Of a stretch of 64,000 nucleotides of DNA, positions 1 through 8,530 are shown in pieces. The position numbers and the translations under genes are program-made. The notes under the pieces are model-generated. The model made no database searches. It was not told the DNA's origin and was given only the letters and a program-made list of their open reading frames with translations. The DNA comes from CAWDMN01 sp963803155. Its GTDB lineage: Bacteria; Acidobacteriota; Terriglobia; Versatilivoradales; Versatilivoraceae. The stretch's first letter is position 1. Each line of letters begins with the position of its first letter. The DNA is taken from NCBI GenBank assembly GCA_963803155.1, contig CAWDMN010000033.1, forward strand, positions 1 to 64,000, given 5' to 3'.

Positions 1-569
1 GTGCATCGGCTTGAAGCCAGCACACCGACGATCACATGTTTCTGGTCGTTGAGTGTGATTGTCCTGCCAATGACGCCGGCATCCCCGCCCAGCCGCCGTT
101 GCCAAAAGCCGTAGCTGAGAACCGCGACCTTGGCAGCACCTGGCCGATCCTCTTCGTCCAAGAAGGCCCGTCCTAGCAGTGGACGGATGCCAAGGGTTCG
201 GAACAAGCTCGGTGTTGCCAGGCTGCCTTCGAGGACTTCGGGGCGATCCATTCCGGTCAGCCGGTACGATCGGGTCTCGATAGCGCCCATCTCCGAAAAC
301 GACCGGCTCCGTGCTCGCCATTCTTGGTAGTTGCCGGGAGCCACCGGGCTGTCATGTAGGCCAAAGAAGGGGGCGCTTTCCCACAACAGAACTAGCTGCT
401 CAGGGTTGGCGTAAGGGAAAGGACGCAGCAGAACGGCATTCACCAAACTGAAGACCGCCGAATTGGCGCCAATTCCCAAGGCCAGAATCAAGATGGCAAC
501 AATGGAAAATCCCGGAGATTTCCGCAAATTTCTAGCCGAGTTTTTTATTTCACCCCACCATAAATCCAT
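1..569 (-). CDS. MacB/FtsX-like orphan permease, N-terminal part (cut by window edge)
   Basis: The gene starts at the ATG complementary to 567-569, preceded by a GGGAGG ribosome site, and runs off the left edge, so only about 189 residues are visible. They read MDLWWGEIKNSARNLRKSPG, then a hydrophobic segment ending LGIGANSAVFSLVNAVLLRP, then a periplasmic MacB-core-like stretch with NYQEWRARSRSF and VLSYGFWQRRLGG. This is the N-terminal signature of the acidobacterial duplicated orphan permeases: inner-membrane proteins related to MacB/FtsX but without an ATPase partner nearby. A paralogue lies on the same strand at 1179-3659 and shares the same order of motifs. The substrate is unknown. The family call is secure; the C-terminal half cannot be checked here. 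Confidence 0.88.
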   Translation of the reverse strand, partial: MDLWWGEIKNSARNLRKSPGFSIVAILILALGIGANSAVFSLVNAVLLRPFPYANPEQLVLLWESAPFFGLHDSPVAPGNYQEWRARSRSFSEMGAIETRSYRLTGMDRPEVLEGSLATPSLFRTLGIRPLLGRAFLDEEDRPGAAKVAVLSYGFWQRRLGGDAGVIGRTITLNDQKHVIVGVLASSRC

Positions 570-870
570 CGAATGCCTCCCTCAAAAAATTGCGGATCAG
601 TGTACTTACCTCTGATGACAGGATCTGCTTCCCGACAACAGAGCCAGCAGAAAGGGCAAAACCCCCCTTGAAGAAGCAATCCATGTGCCAGAGAGAGAAA
701 TTTGTAAACTACCCATCTTTAGATGATTATGAGGTTGGCTGCCTTTTACAATTTCCCGCACTGTCCAGAATTGGGACTGCGCGATTTCGATTCCGAACAG
801 GTTTTTCATGATGAGAAAAGAGTTTGTCATTATCAGAGCGAACGGCGCCACCTGCTGAATTGAACGGTCC

Positions 871-1090
871 TCAAAATCGTTGCCGATAGGAGAGCTTTAC
901 GAAAAAGCCGCGTTTGGTGAACAAATAATTTCCCGAATCGTATTGCCAGTGCTGCCCCATGGGATCCCACCCCCGCTGCTCCAGGAGAGTGCCATAGCCA
1001 AAAGGCAAAAGACCGTTCCACGAGGATGTCCGTTTCCTTGTTGAAATTGAACGGCTCTCCGAAATCGATTACACCGCCTTGTTCGCAATC
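871..1090 (-). pseudogene. Possible decayed coding remnant between the two permeases
   Basis: The 609 bases between the permeases hold no intact gene. On the minus strand one frame reads GVIDFGEPFNFNKETDILVE and another reads DPMGQHWQYDSGNYLFTKRG followed by FFVKLSYRQRF and a stop at 871-873. Both pieces look like real protein rather than noise, and they are joined only if at least one frameshift is allowed near position 1010. The aromatic-ended beta-strand-like tail resembles outer-membrane proteins, but I do not recognise the family. I infer a dead 3' gene fragment; chance reading frames are the alternative. Confidence 0.35.
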
Positions 1091-1178
1091 TTACGCCTCG
1101 GGTGTTTCCCTCCAATCCCATTAATGCTGCCTTCTTGCAGCATCCCATGAGCCGGTCCCATTGCGTAGGCGACGAGTT

Positions 1179-3659
1179 TCACTCATATCTCAGCGCCACC
1201 ATGGGGTCGACTTTCATGGCTCGCCGCGCGGGTACGTAACATGCCAGCAGGGCCACTGCCGTGAGCAACACGGCCACGGCTGCGAAAGTTAGTGGGTCTG
1301 TTGTGCTGATGCCGTACACCAGGCTGGACATCAGCCGCGTGAGAGCATACGCGCCCACCAAGCCGATGGCCACGCCGGCCAGAGTCAGCCTAGCGCCCTG
1401 GCCGATGACCAGACCCAGGATGGAGCTGCGTGGCGCGCCGAGAGCTATGCGGAGGCCGATTTCATGCCTTCGCTGCGAGACCGCATAGGCCATCACCCCG
1501 TAAATCCCGACCGCCGTGAGGACAAGCGCGAGCAGGGCAAAAGAGCCGAGCAGTAGCGTTTGATAACTCGTGCCGGTCATGGTAATGGATGCAGTAATAA
1601 CGTCTTCCATCGTGCGAACGTTGGACACCGCCAGGCCACTATCGAGGGCGCGGACTTTAGCGCGAACCGTGGGCAGCACGGCCCTTACTCCGCCCGCGCT
1701 CCGGATCGCGATCCTCATGGGGGAGCCCGGCTCGTCCAGCCCCTCGGCAAGCGGATAGTAGGCTTGGGGAATTACCGGACGGCGGACCCCCCGTTCGTTC
1801 ACATCACCGACGACACCGATCACGGTGTATTGACCATTGTCGCCCCTCGTGAATGTCCTACCGACCGGATCTTGCTGCGGCCAGAATTTGCGCCCCATCG
1901 TCTGGTTGATGACCGCCACCTTCCTGATGTCCCGAGTGGCCTCGAGATTGTGGGATTTCCACAGGGCAGCGATTTTCAGCACCGCCTCCGTGGTATCCTT
2001 GAAGTCCTGGTCGTTAAAATCGCGGCCCTTGACGAAAGGAATGCCGAAGGTCCGGAAATAGTCCCCAGAGATGTAGTTGAATTCCACGAGGGTTCGATCA
2101 AGAGCCGGGTTTTCCTGGCCCGCGGCCCTGATGTAGCTGTTCATAATGTGCTCGAGCGGGATGGCGCCAGAGACTGACACGGCCTGCACTCCGGGAGCGT
2201 TCTTCACCCCGTCGAGGAGCTGTTGATAGAAAGTCGCCTGCAGTTCCAGGGTGGAGTATCTCGTGGGGGGCAAGGCAATGCTCATGGTCAAGACGTTCTC
2301 CGGCTGAGTACCCACGCTGACTTCCCGCATCTTGGCAAGGCTCCGCAGGAGAAGCCCCGCGCCGATCAGCAACGCGATCGAAGTCGCGATCTCTCCGACC
2401 ACCAGTGCGTGGCGCAGAAAGCGGCGCCGGCCCAAGGGATGGAGAATCGCCTGCGCGCTCGCCTTGAGCTCTTCACCAAGCCGGAGTTGCGAGACTTGCA
2501 GCGCGGGCGCAAACCCAAACAGGACCCCAACCAGAAGGCTGAGTGTGAAGGTGAACAGAAGCAACGTGCCGTCCAAGACGATGGGATTTGCCCGTGGGAG
2601 CGGCACACTTTCCGCGCTGGCGAGAACTCGCACACACCCCCACGCAAGCCCCAGCCCGAAAATTGCGCCCAGCAGAGAAAGCAGCACGCTTTCCGTCAGC
2701 AATTGCCGGATGATGCGGGCGCGGTCGGCGCCGAGCGCGCAGCGCAGCGCAATCTCCCGATGGCGGCCCGTGGCGCGCACCAGGAGAAGATTGGCTACAT
2801 TGGCACAGGCGATCAGCAGAACCAAGGCCACGGCGCCTAATAGGAGCAGAAGCTGCACCCGAGAATTCCCGACCAACTCCTCCTTCAGGGGAATCACCAC
2901 TGCACCCACGTCCGAATACGCGCCGGGATTCTGCTTCGCGAGGCGTTGCGCGACGGTTTGCATTTCGGCCCGCGCTTCCGCCACCGAGACGCCGGGCTTC
3001 ATTCGCCCAATCGCCCGATACTGATGCATGCCTCCGGAAGCGATGTTTTGCCGGCGCATATCCAGAGGAACCCAGATGTCTGCCGGAGCCAGGGAACGAA
3101 CCCAGGCCGGCAGGACGCCCACGATGGTGTACTTTTCGCTGTTCAGCTCGAGGGTTGTTCCCACGGCGTCCTTCCTGCCGCCGAAATGCCGTTCCCAGAA
3201 GCCGGAGCTGAGCAGGACAATGTGATCCTGTCCGGCTTGATCTTCACCCTCCTGAAAGGTCCGTCCGAAGAGTGGCGCGACGCCGAGGAGGGAGAAGAAG
3301 TTGGCCTGGGTTTTGACGGCGATGGCTTGCTCTGGTTCGCCTGCGCCGCTGGCGTTGGGGCTTGGCCAAAAGCAGTAGAGACTTGTTCCTTCCAGGGACT
3401 GGCTTTGCGCCTGCCAATCGAGATAATCCCCGCCAGAAAGCTCGTAGTGCCCCGCCCCATATTGGCTCTCCCAGAGCTGCACGAGCCGGCTGGGATTATG
3501 GAAAGGAAGAGGGCGCAACAAAACGGCATTAATGACGCTGAAAATGGCCGTGTTTGCGCCAATTCCAAGTGCGAGCGTCAGCGCCGCTACCGCCGTGAAG
3601 CCGGGATTCTTCGCCAGCATACGCAGGCCAAAGCGAACGTCTTGTAGCAATTGTTGCAT
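1179..3659 (-). CDS. Acidobacterial duplicated orphan permease (MacB/FtsX-like)
   Basis: This 826-residue inner-membrane protein has the full two-module layout of the ADOP family: a short cytoplasmic start (MQQLLQDVRFGLRMLAKNPG), a first membrane helix (about residues 20-45), a MacB-type periplasmic core (about 60-250), an FtsX-type three-helix block (about 275-400), then a second periplasmic core (about 450-650) and a second FtsX block ending in the typical ARRAMKVDPMVALRYE. Halves with this symmetry are thought to arise from duplication of one permease. An AGAGGT site lies nine bases before the start. No ATP-binding gene is adjacent, as is usual for the family. The role is probably transport or envelope mechanotransmission; the substrate cannot be read from sequence. 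Confidence 0.93.
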   Translation of the reverse strand: MQQLLQDVRFGLRMLAKNPGFTAVAALTLALGIGANTAIFSVINAVLLRPLPFHNPSRLVQLWESQYGAGHYELSGGDYLDWQAQSQSLEGTSLYCFWPSPNASGAGEPEQAIAVKTQANFFSLLGVAPLFGRTFQEGEDQAGQDHIVLLSSGFWERHFGGRKDAVGTTLELNSEKYTIVGVLPAWVRSLAPADIWVPLDMRRQNIASGGMHQYRAIGRMKPGVSVAEARAEMQTVAQRLAKQNPGAYSDVGAVVIPLKEELVGNSRVQLLLLLGAVALVLLIACANVANLLLVRATGRHREIALRCALGADRARIIRQLLTESVLLSLLGAIFGLGLAWGCVRVLASAESVPLPRANPIVLDGTLLLFTFTLSLLVGVLFGFAPALQVSQLRLGEELKASAQAILHPLGRRRFLRHALVVGEIATSIALLIGAGLLLRSLAKMREVSVGTQPENVLTMSIALPPTRYSTLELQATFYQQLLDGVKNAPGVQAVSVSGAIPLEHIMNSYIRAAGQENPALDRTLVEFNYISGDYFRTFGIPFVKGRDFNDQDFKDTTEAVLKIAALWKSHNLEATRDIRKVAVINQTMGRKFWPQQDPVGRTFTRGDNGQYTVIGVVGDVNERGVRRPVIPQAYYPLAEGLDEPGSPMRIAIRSAGGVRAVLPTVRAKVRALDSGLAVSNVRTMEDVITASITMTGTSYQTLLLGSFALLALVLTAVGIYGVMAYAVSQRRHEIGLRIALGAPRSSILGLVIGQGARLTLAGVAIGLVGAYALTRLMSSLVYGISTTDPLTFAAVAVLLTAVALLACYVPARRAMKVDPMVALRYE

Positions 3660-4098
3660 TAAAGTAGACCTCTGGTGTCCTCGAGCAATTTTACCTACAC
3701 TTTCAACAATTTTCCGGACATCCTACCGTTCCAGGAACGAACTCATAAGCGCCCAAAAAATCTCTCAATACACGGTGAAGCGAACCGTCAGATTAAAGGA
3801 TGGCCCGCCAGGAAAACCGCCGGGTAAACTGATAATTGCTGCGAGTATTGATCAAGTTGACTCGATATACACTGGCATCATTTCCGTTGAAGATTCAATG
3901 CGGCTCCCGGCGTGGGAAATGGAATGGGAAGCCCACCACGTTCCACGTCGCGGACCACGAATCTCCCGTTCGTAGGGGACTTTTATTGCTGAAAAGTTGC
4001 GGATTTGATTTGAAAAAAAATCACTGACAAAAATAGAAGAGGTGACCGCCAGTACCGCCAGATCCTTCGGCGGGGCACATCAAAGAGGAAAAGACACC
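3660..4098. other. Intergenic stretch without recognisable gene
   Basis: About 440 bases between the permease start and the VapC pseudogene end. The overlapping reading frames on the plus strand here have no recognisable motif, no ribosome site and run into the permease or toxin gene antisense. I see no repeat or clear hairpin. It should contain the permease promoter, but I cannot point to convincing -35/-10 boxes. Confidence 0.5.
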
Positions 4099-4527
4099 TT
4101 ACCGAATCAGGGCCAGCGCGGATTTTCCTCCTTTGATCAAATCCGCTGCGATGCGGCGGTCCAGCGTGGCAAGCTTGCCGCCTTGATGCAGAGCCAATCC
4201 GAGCAGATAAAGGTCAGTGATTTGGGAATGAGGGATTGTCTGGCCGGCGGGAACAAGGTCCAGAATGCTTCAGGCGTCCGGCCAGAAATGATGCCCTGGC
4301 AACGCCACAATGATTTGAAGAAGTGCGGCAACTTCATGAGGACTTCCCGGCCGGTTTGGGTATTGAGGATGACTTGCAATTCTTACAAAACCGTTTTCAG
4401 TAATGGGACAGGTCGCCCAACTCTTTCGTCCTGTCTGCCCAAACCATTCATGCGCCGTCTCATGATGCACATGCGTGGGATCGGCAAGTGCTAATAACAC
4501 ATTGATGTCCAGCAAATGAGTAATCAT
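4099..4527 (-). pseudogene. VapC-type PIN-domain toxin, interrupted by an in-frame TGA
   Basis: The frame starting at 4527 reads MITHLLDINVLLALADP, with the first acidic PIN residue in LLDINV and the second in WATCPITENGFVRIA, then meets TGA at 4270-4272 after 85 residues. Beyond this stop the same frame, without any shift, continues SILDLVPAGQTIPHSQ, ITDLYLLGLALHQGGKLATL and DRRIAADLIKGGKSALALIR to TAA at 4099-4101. Together they make a normal-length PIN toxin of about 142 codons. The truncated product lacks the third and fourth acidic residues (in ITDLYL and LATLDRR) that complete the ribonuclease site, so it should be inactive. The start overlaps the antitoxin stop in ATGA. Readthrough or a sequencing error are alternatives. 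Confidence 0.82.
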
Positions 4528-4751
4528 GGCATCTCATCGCGCAGCCGGTTCACAAGTTCCAATGTGACAACTTTTGTTTTGGTTTTCTGGGGAAACAGAG
4601 GAACGCCATTGCGGGTTCTGATTGCCTTGGTTTTGGCAAGGCCCTGCCGCGCGAGTTGCGAAATTACTTTGCCGGCGGTTGTGCCCTGATGCGTCGCCAG
4701 ATCTTTTGCTGCAAGCAAGACATCCTGGTCAATGTCCAATGTAGTACGCAC
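4524..4751 (-). CDS. VapB-type ribbon-helix-helix antitoxin
   Basis: This 75-residue protein begins with a GTG codon, seven bases after a good GGAGG site. The N-terminus MRTTLDIDQDVLLAAKDLA is a ribbon-helix-helix DNA-binding fold; the C-terminus (KTKVVTLELVNRLRDEM) is the flexible part that in this family wraps the PIN toxin. It is translationally coupled to the toxin by a four-base ATGA overlap, the usual VapBC order. In intact systems the antitoxin blocks the toxin and represses its own promoter. Because the downstream toxin is interrupted, this gene may survive as an orphan antitoxin able to neutralise related toxins elsewhere; that last point is inference. Confidence 0.85.
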   Translation of the reverse strand: MRTTLDIDQDVLLAAKDLATHQGTTAGKVISQLARQGLAKTKAIRTRNGVPLFPQKTKTKVVTLELVNRLRDEMP

Positions 4752-4922
4752 AAAACTATCCTCCTACATCTGATGCTAATTATATCGTCATCAAATGTTA
4801 ACGCAGACCATTCACCTACCCATTAAAGTGACTAAATGTGAAACCGTGGAACGGCGGCGAATGGAGCATCGAGTAGAAAGAGGCTTTATGCCGGGCGCCA
4901 CTAATGAATTCCGCGAAAGAAC

Positions 4923-6998
4923 CTACCAATTGCCGAGATTGGCTGCTTCGAGCTGTTTTACCAGGGTTTCCGTGGATTCCTCGTTCTCGGAAATGCGCAA
5001 CAGTCGGCCAGCTCCCGCGGCCTGATACATGCTTTTCGGCCCGGAAGAATCGAATCCACTGCCTGCATTGAACAACAGAAGCGGGCGGGGGGCAATCAGA
5101 GCGGCTGCCGTGGTCAGATCTCCGGCACGGCGGATCAAGGGGATATAAGCTTTTTGCACCCATTGATCATCTGAGCGGTTGTCCAATCCTTGTGCGTCAG
5201 CGGCGACAACGGAAAAATCCGGGGAGAGTGTGGCGGCAAGCAAGGAGGTCAAGCCGGCTCCATGGAGCCCGGCCAGCCGGCACTGCTGGAAGCCGGAAAG
5301 GCGCTGGAGAGCCGCCTTCCCCATGAGGATATCCTGCACGGCCAATGCGGCGGCAGTGCGATTGTAGGTGGTGAAGAGCGCCAGATCAGGCGGGCGGCCG
5401 TCTCTCGATCGGGCTGGATAGGGATCGATCACCAGAACTGTGTAATTCCGGTCCGCCAAATTGGCGGCCAGAGACCCAGGCTGAAGTTTGAAATCGGACG
5501 CCTGAGCCGCCAAACCTTCTCCTTCAGCTATCAATACGGCCCCGGTTGCGGGAATTTCAAAAGGCCGGATAAGAAGCGCGGGAATCCGCTCCTGTTTTCC
5601 ACAGCGTCCTAGGTAATATCGAGAGAAAAGCAACTTGCCAACCACTTTTTCTTCCGCCAACGAAAGATTGACTTCGGCTGGAGCCGGGGCTTCGACGCCC
5701 AACAGGTCCTTCCAAAAACCGCCCCAACGTTGGCGATACTGAAGCAGAGTGGGCCAGTCCTGAGGCAGTGCTTGCAGCGTCTGCTTGGCTCGGCTCACCA
5801 ACCATTCCGTCAATTGAGCTCGGTTTACTGCTCCGGGCGGCAAAGTCTTAAAGACAGTCAGCTCTTCGGTTTTTTCCACCTGGAAAGGAACTTCTCGAAT
5901 GACCGGCTGTTGCTGGTTCCGGAGCCAGCGGGCAAAGAAATTGTAAGCGGCCTCCCGGCTTTCTTTGTTGTAGTTGTGCTCTTCATGAATCTGGACGTAC
6001 TGAAGTTGATTCGGGGTGTCATAGTCCGCTTCCAGATCCTCCTTCAGAAAAAGCGCATAAAGACGCCGCAGGGCCGGGTATTCCACTTGGGGGGTATGCT
6101 CGGTCCAATCGCCAGTGCAGGAGACCATCAGCAGCGGACGAGGCGCAATCAAACCGGCAATGTCGAGGTTGCTGACTCCAATTCGGAGTCCCGGCGCATT
6201 TTCACAGATACACCCCCCCTGATAATAGAGTGAAAGCATGTTGACCGGGACGACCACTTTGACCCGCTCGTCCACGGCCGAGAGCAGAAGAGTCTGACTT
6301 GCGCCGCCGCTGGCGCCGGTCATCCCGATGCGATTGGGATCGACATCCGGCAGCGAGACGAGAAAATCCAGGGCGCGGATCGAATTCCAAAGCTGGATAC
6401 CGCTGATGCCGATTCCCCAGAGTTCTTCCCGCTTCCCGCTCCAGCGGTGCTCCATCTGCAAAGCGCTTTCGTTGTACCCGAGCATGGAGTAGGAAAAGAC
6501 CACATTCCCTTGCAATGCCAGGTTGATGGCCCGCCCCGGGATGCTGGCAAGCCGCGGATCGTCTTCCAGCCGTCCATGGGTCCAATGGCCGTGCGCGGAA
6601 AGGATGCCAGGAAAAGGACCATTCTTGCCGAGAGGCCGATAAAGGTTTCCAACGACGAAAAGACCGGGAACGCTTTCGAAATAGACCTTTTCCACCGAAT
6701 AGCCGGTCCGCTCGATTCGTCCTGCGATCTTGGCGTTCAAAGGGGTTTTCTCCGGCATAGGCCATAATCCCGTGGAAAAGAGAATGTGTTGTCGTAAATG
6801 CGGGACCTGCGCTAGCCATTCCGCCCGGCTGCTAGCTTTTGGAGGAGGATACACCGTCTTGGTGCTTAAGTAAGCGCTGAGACGCGAGTCTTCAGGAGGA
6901 ATCAGGCAATCAGTGTCTTGAGCAAACAATACAGATACAAAATGTAGAAGAAGTAAAATTCCTAATCCATAAACTGGAACAAATCGCAGTTTGTTCAT
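4923..6998 (-). CDS. Secreted two-module alpha/beta-hydrolase, acetylxylan-esterase-like
   Basis: The 691-residue protein has a cleavable signal peptide (residues 1-26, ending SVLFAQ) and a strong AGAGGAGAAATC ribosome site. Residues about 90-380 form an alpha/beta-hydrolase of the acetylxylan esterase/dipeptidyl-peptidase-like group: an oxyanion segment ILSAHGHW, the nucleophile elbow GMTGASGGASQ with Ser230, and a late histidine region IHEEHNYNKESREAA. Residues about 450-680 look like a second, degenerate hydrolase module in which the elbow reads LAGLHGAGLTS, so it lacks the serine and is probably non-catalytic. The likely job is deacetylation or de-esterification of plant or microbial polysaccharide outside the cytoplasm. 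It is divergent from the sugar-type genes that begin at 7195. Exact substrate unknown. Confidence 0.8.
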   Translation of the reverse strand: MNKLRFVPVYGLGILLLLHFVSVLFAQDTDCLIPPEDSRLSAYLSTKTVYPPPKASSRAEWLAQVPHLRQHILFSTGLWPMPEKTPLNAKIAGRIERTGYSVEKVYFESVPGLFVVGNLYRPLGKNGPFPGILSAHGHWTHGRLEDDPRLASIPGRAINLALQGNVVFSYSMLGYNESALQMEHRWSGKREELWGIGISGIQLWNSIRALDFLVSLPDVDPNRIGMTGASGGASQTLLLSAVDERVKVVVPVNMLSLYYQGGCICENAPGLRIGVSNLDIAGLIAPRPLLMVSCTGDWTEHTPQVEYPALRRLYALFLKEDLEADYDTPNQLQYVQIHEEHNYNKESREAAYNFFARWLRNQQQPVIREVPFQVEKTEELTVFKTLPPGAVNRAQLTEWLVSRAKQTLQALPQDWPTLLQYRQRWGGFWKDLLGVEAPAPAEVNLSLAEEKVVGKLLFSRYYLGRCGKQERIPALLIRPFEIPATGAVLIAEGEGLAAQASDFKLQPGSLAANLADRNYTVLVIDPYPARSRDGRPPDLALFTTYNRTAAALAVQDILMGKAALQRLSGFQQCRLAGLHGAGLTSLLAATLSPDFSVVAADAQGLDNRSDDQWVQKAYIPLIRRAGDLTTAAALIAPRPLLLFNAGSGFDSSGPKSMYQAAGAGRLLRISENEESTETLVKQLEAANLGNW

Positions 6999-7194
6999 GA
7001 TTTCTCCTCTTGGATCTATTGAACCTTCAAAATTGGCGGATGGATCTTACGACAGAATTTTTGGGATGGCCTTAACTAGCGACATTATTCTTTTACCACG
7101 AAGCGCGCGAAGAGACGAGGAAAAGTGATCGGCCCGCCATCGAATGTGGTATTTTATTTTTGACGTGAAAAAGCCATTCCCAAAGGAGAAAAAT

Positions 7195-8469
7195 ATGGCG
7201 GAAATGTTGGCCATCGAAGGGGGACCCAAGGCAGTCCGGAATGTGCTCAAGAAGTGGCCCTGCTTCAGCGAGCAGGCGATGGAGATGGTAACCGAGGTGC
7301 TGCGTTCCGGGAAAGTGAATTACTGGACGGGGCCGCACGGGATGGAATTTGAAAAGAAGTTTGCCGAGTGGCAGGGCAGCAAGTATGCCATCAGCGTAGC
7401 CACCGGCACGGCCGCTTTGCATGTTTCATTGGCAGCCTTGGGGATCGGGCCGGGTGATGAAGTGATTGTTCCCAGCTATACCTTCATTGCTTCCAGCTTT
7501 TCGATTGTGCAGTCGGGAGCAGTTCCGCGTTTTGCGGATGTCAACATTGAAGACCATTGCCTCAGTATAGAGTCAGCGGAAAAACTCGTGAACGATCGCA
7601 CGAAAGCCATTATGGTCGTGCACTTGTACGGGAATGTGGCCGACATGGACATGATCCACGCATTCGCCCGGCGGCATAACCTCTTCGTGATTGAAGATAA
7701 TGCCGAGGCCTATGGTGGAATGTACAAGGGAAAAAAGACCGGGACTTTGGGCGATATGGCCGGATGCAGTTTTTGTCAAAACAAGACTTTCACTACCGGT
7801 GGAGAAGGAGGGATGGTAACGACGGACAATGAAGAGTGGGCTTGGCTGGCGCGCAGCTTCCGGGACCATGGATACGATGTCAAGGAGCGTCTTAACTTAC
7901 TGGAGTTGGAGCAAAAACTTCCGTACATCCATAACATGGTAGGATGGAATTACCGGATGACCGAGATGCAGTCCGCCATCGGACTGGCGGAGTTGGAGAG
8001 ACTGGACAGCTGGAACATGCCCGCCCGACGGAGGAATGCTAATATCCTGATGGATCGGTTGCGGGAGATGCCGCAAATTCTCTATTTCCCGGTCGATACT
8101 CCAGAACGCCAGAATGGCTGGTATGTGATGGCCTTTTCGCTGGATATGGGCCAACTGAGCTGTGATATCCAGGAATTTGTGAAAGCAGCCTCCGCGGAGG
8201 GAGCGCCGGTATGGAAGGTATTTTGGCCGCAATGCCACACGGAGAAAGCCTTCCAGCAACATACCGCCTTTGGCCGCACGGGATTTCCCTTCCAATCGAA
8301 GGAATATGCCGCACCCTCAAGTGTGGATTATAGCCAGGTGGATGTCCCCAACGCTCTTTGGCATGAAAGCCATACCTTCACCTGCTTTGCCTACCCGACC
8401 TTCACGGAAGATGACATGCATCAAATAGCCGACGCCATTATCAAGGTGTTAAAAGCACAATCGAGGTAG
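7195..8469 (+). CDS. DegT/DnrJ/EryC1/StrS family PLP aminotransferase
   Basis: I place the start at the ATG at 7195, six bases after AGGAGA, giving 424 residues; an earlier in-frame ATG at 7144 has no ribosome site. The family normally transfers an amino group to a keto-sugar nucleotide. Visible landmarks are the N-terminal substrate loop (YWTGPHGMEFEKKFAEW), the GTAALHVSLAALGIGPGDEV cofactor-binding segment, VIEDNAEAYGG, and the PLP lysine K197 in FCQNKTFTTGGEGGM. It is the first gene of a plus-strand run with an oxidoreductase, a deacetylase and an isomerase, which fits amino-sugar or inositol-type chemistry. Some members of this family are dehydratases or regulators instead, so the precise reaction is open. 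Confidence 0.88.
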   Translation: MAEMLAIEGGPKAVRNVLKKWPCFSEQAMEMVTEVLRSGKVNYWTGPHGMEFEKKFAEWQGSKYAISVATGTAALHVSLAALGIGPGDEVIVPSYTFIASSFSIVQSGAVPRFADVNIEDHCLSIESAEKLVNDRTKAIMVVHLYGNVADMDMIHAFARRHNLFVIEDNAEAYGGMYKGKKTGTLGDMAGCSFCQNKTFTTGGEGGMVTTDNEEWAWLARSFRDHGYDVKERLNLLELEQKLPYIHNMVGWNYRMTEMQSAIGLAELERLDSWNMPARRRNANILMDRLREMPQILYFPVDTPERQNGWYVMAFSLDMGQLSCDIQEFVKAASAEGAPVWKVFWPQCHTEKAFQQHTAFGRTGFPFQSKEYAAPSSVDYSQVDVPNALWHESHTFTCFAYPTFTEDDMHQIADAIIKVLKAQSR

Positions 8470-8478
8470 GGCATGACG

Positions 8479-8512
8479 AGTGGTCAGTGGTCAGGGATTA
8501 GTGGTCAGGGAC
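8479..8512 (+). repeat. Short direct repeat of a 9-base motif
   Basis: Three imperfect copies of AGTGGTCAG(G) lie in the 60-base gap between the aminotransferase and the oxidoreductase. They end just before the ribosome site of the second gene and could be slippage-derived filler; no function is evident. Confidence 0.6.
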
Positions 8513-8530
8513 AATCGCGGGGAGGTTGGA

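Noticed and set aside
1560..2177. 205-codon plus-strand open frames inside 1560-2840
   Set aside because: Antisense to the orphan permease, with low-complexity charged sequence and no ribosome site.
4270..4272. TGA as a recoded (selenocysteine or tryptophan) codon in the toxin gene
   Set aside because: Other genes in the window use TGA as a normal stop, no SECIS-like hairpin is evident after it, and PIN toxins have no known selenocysteine at this position.
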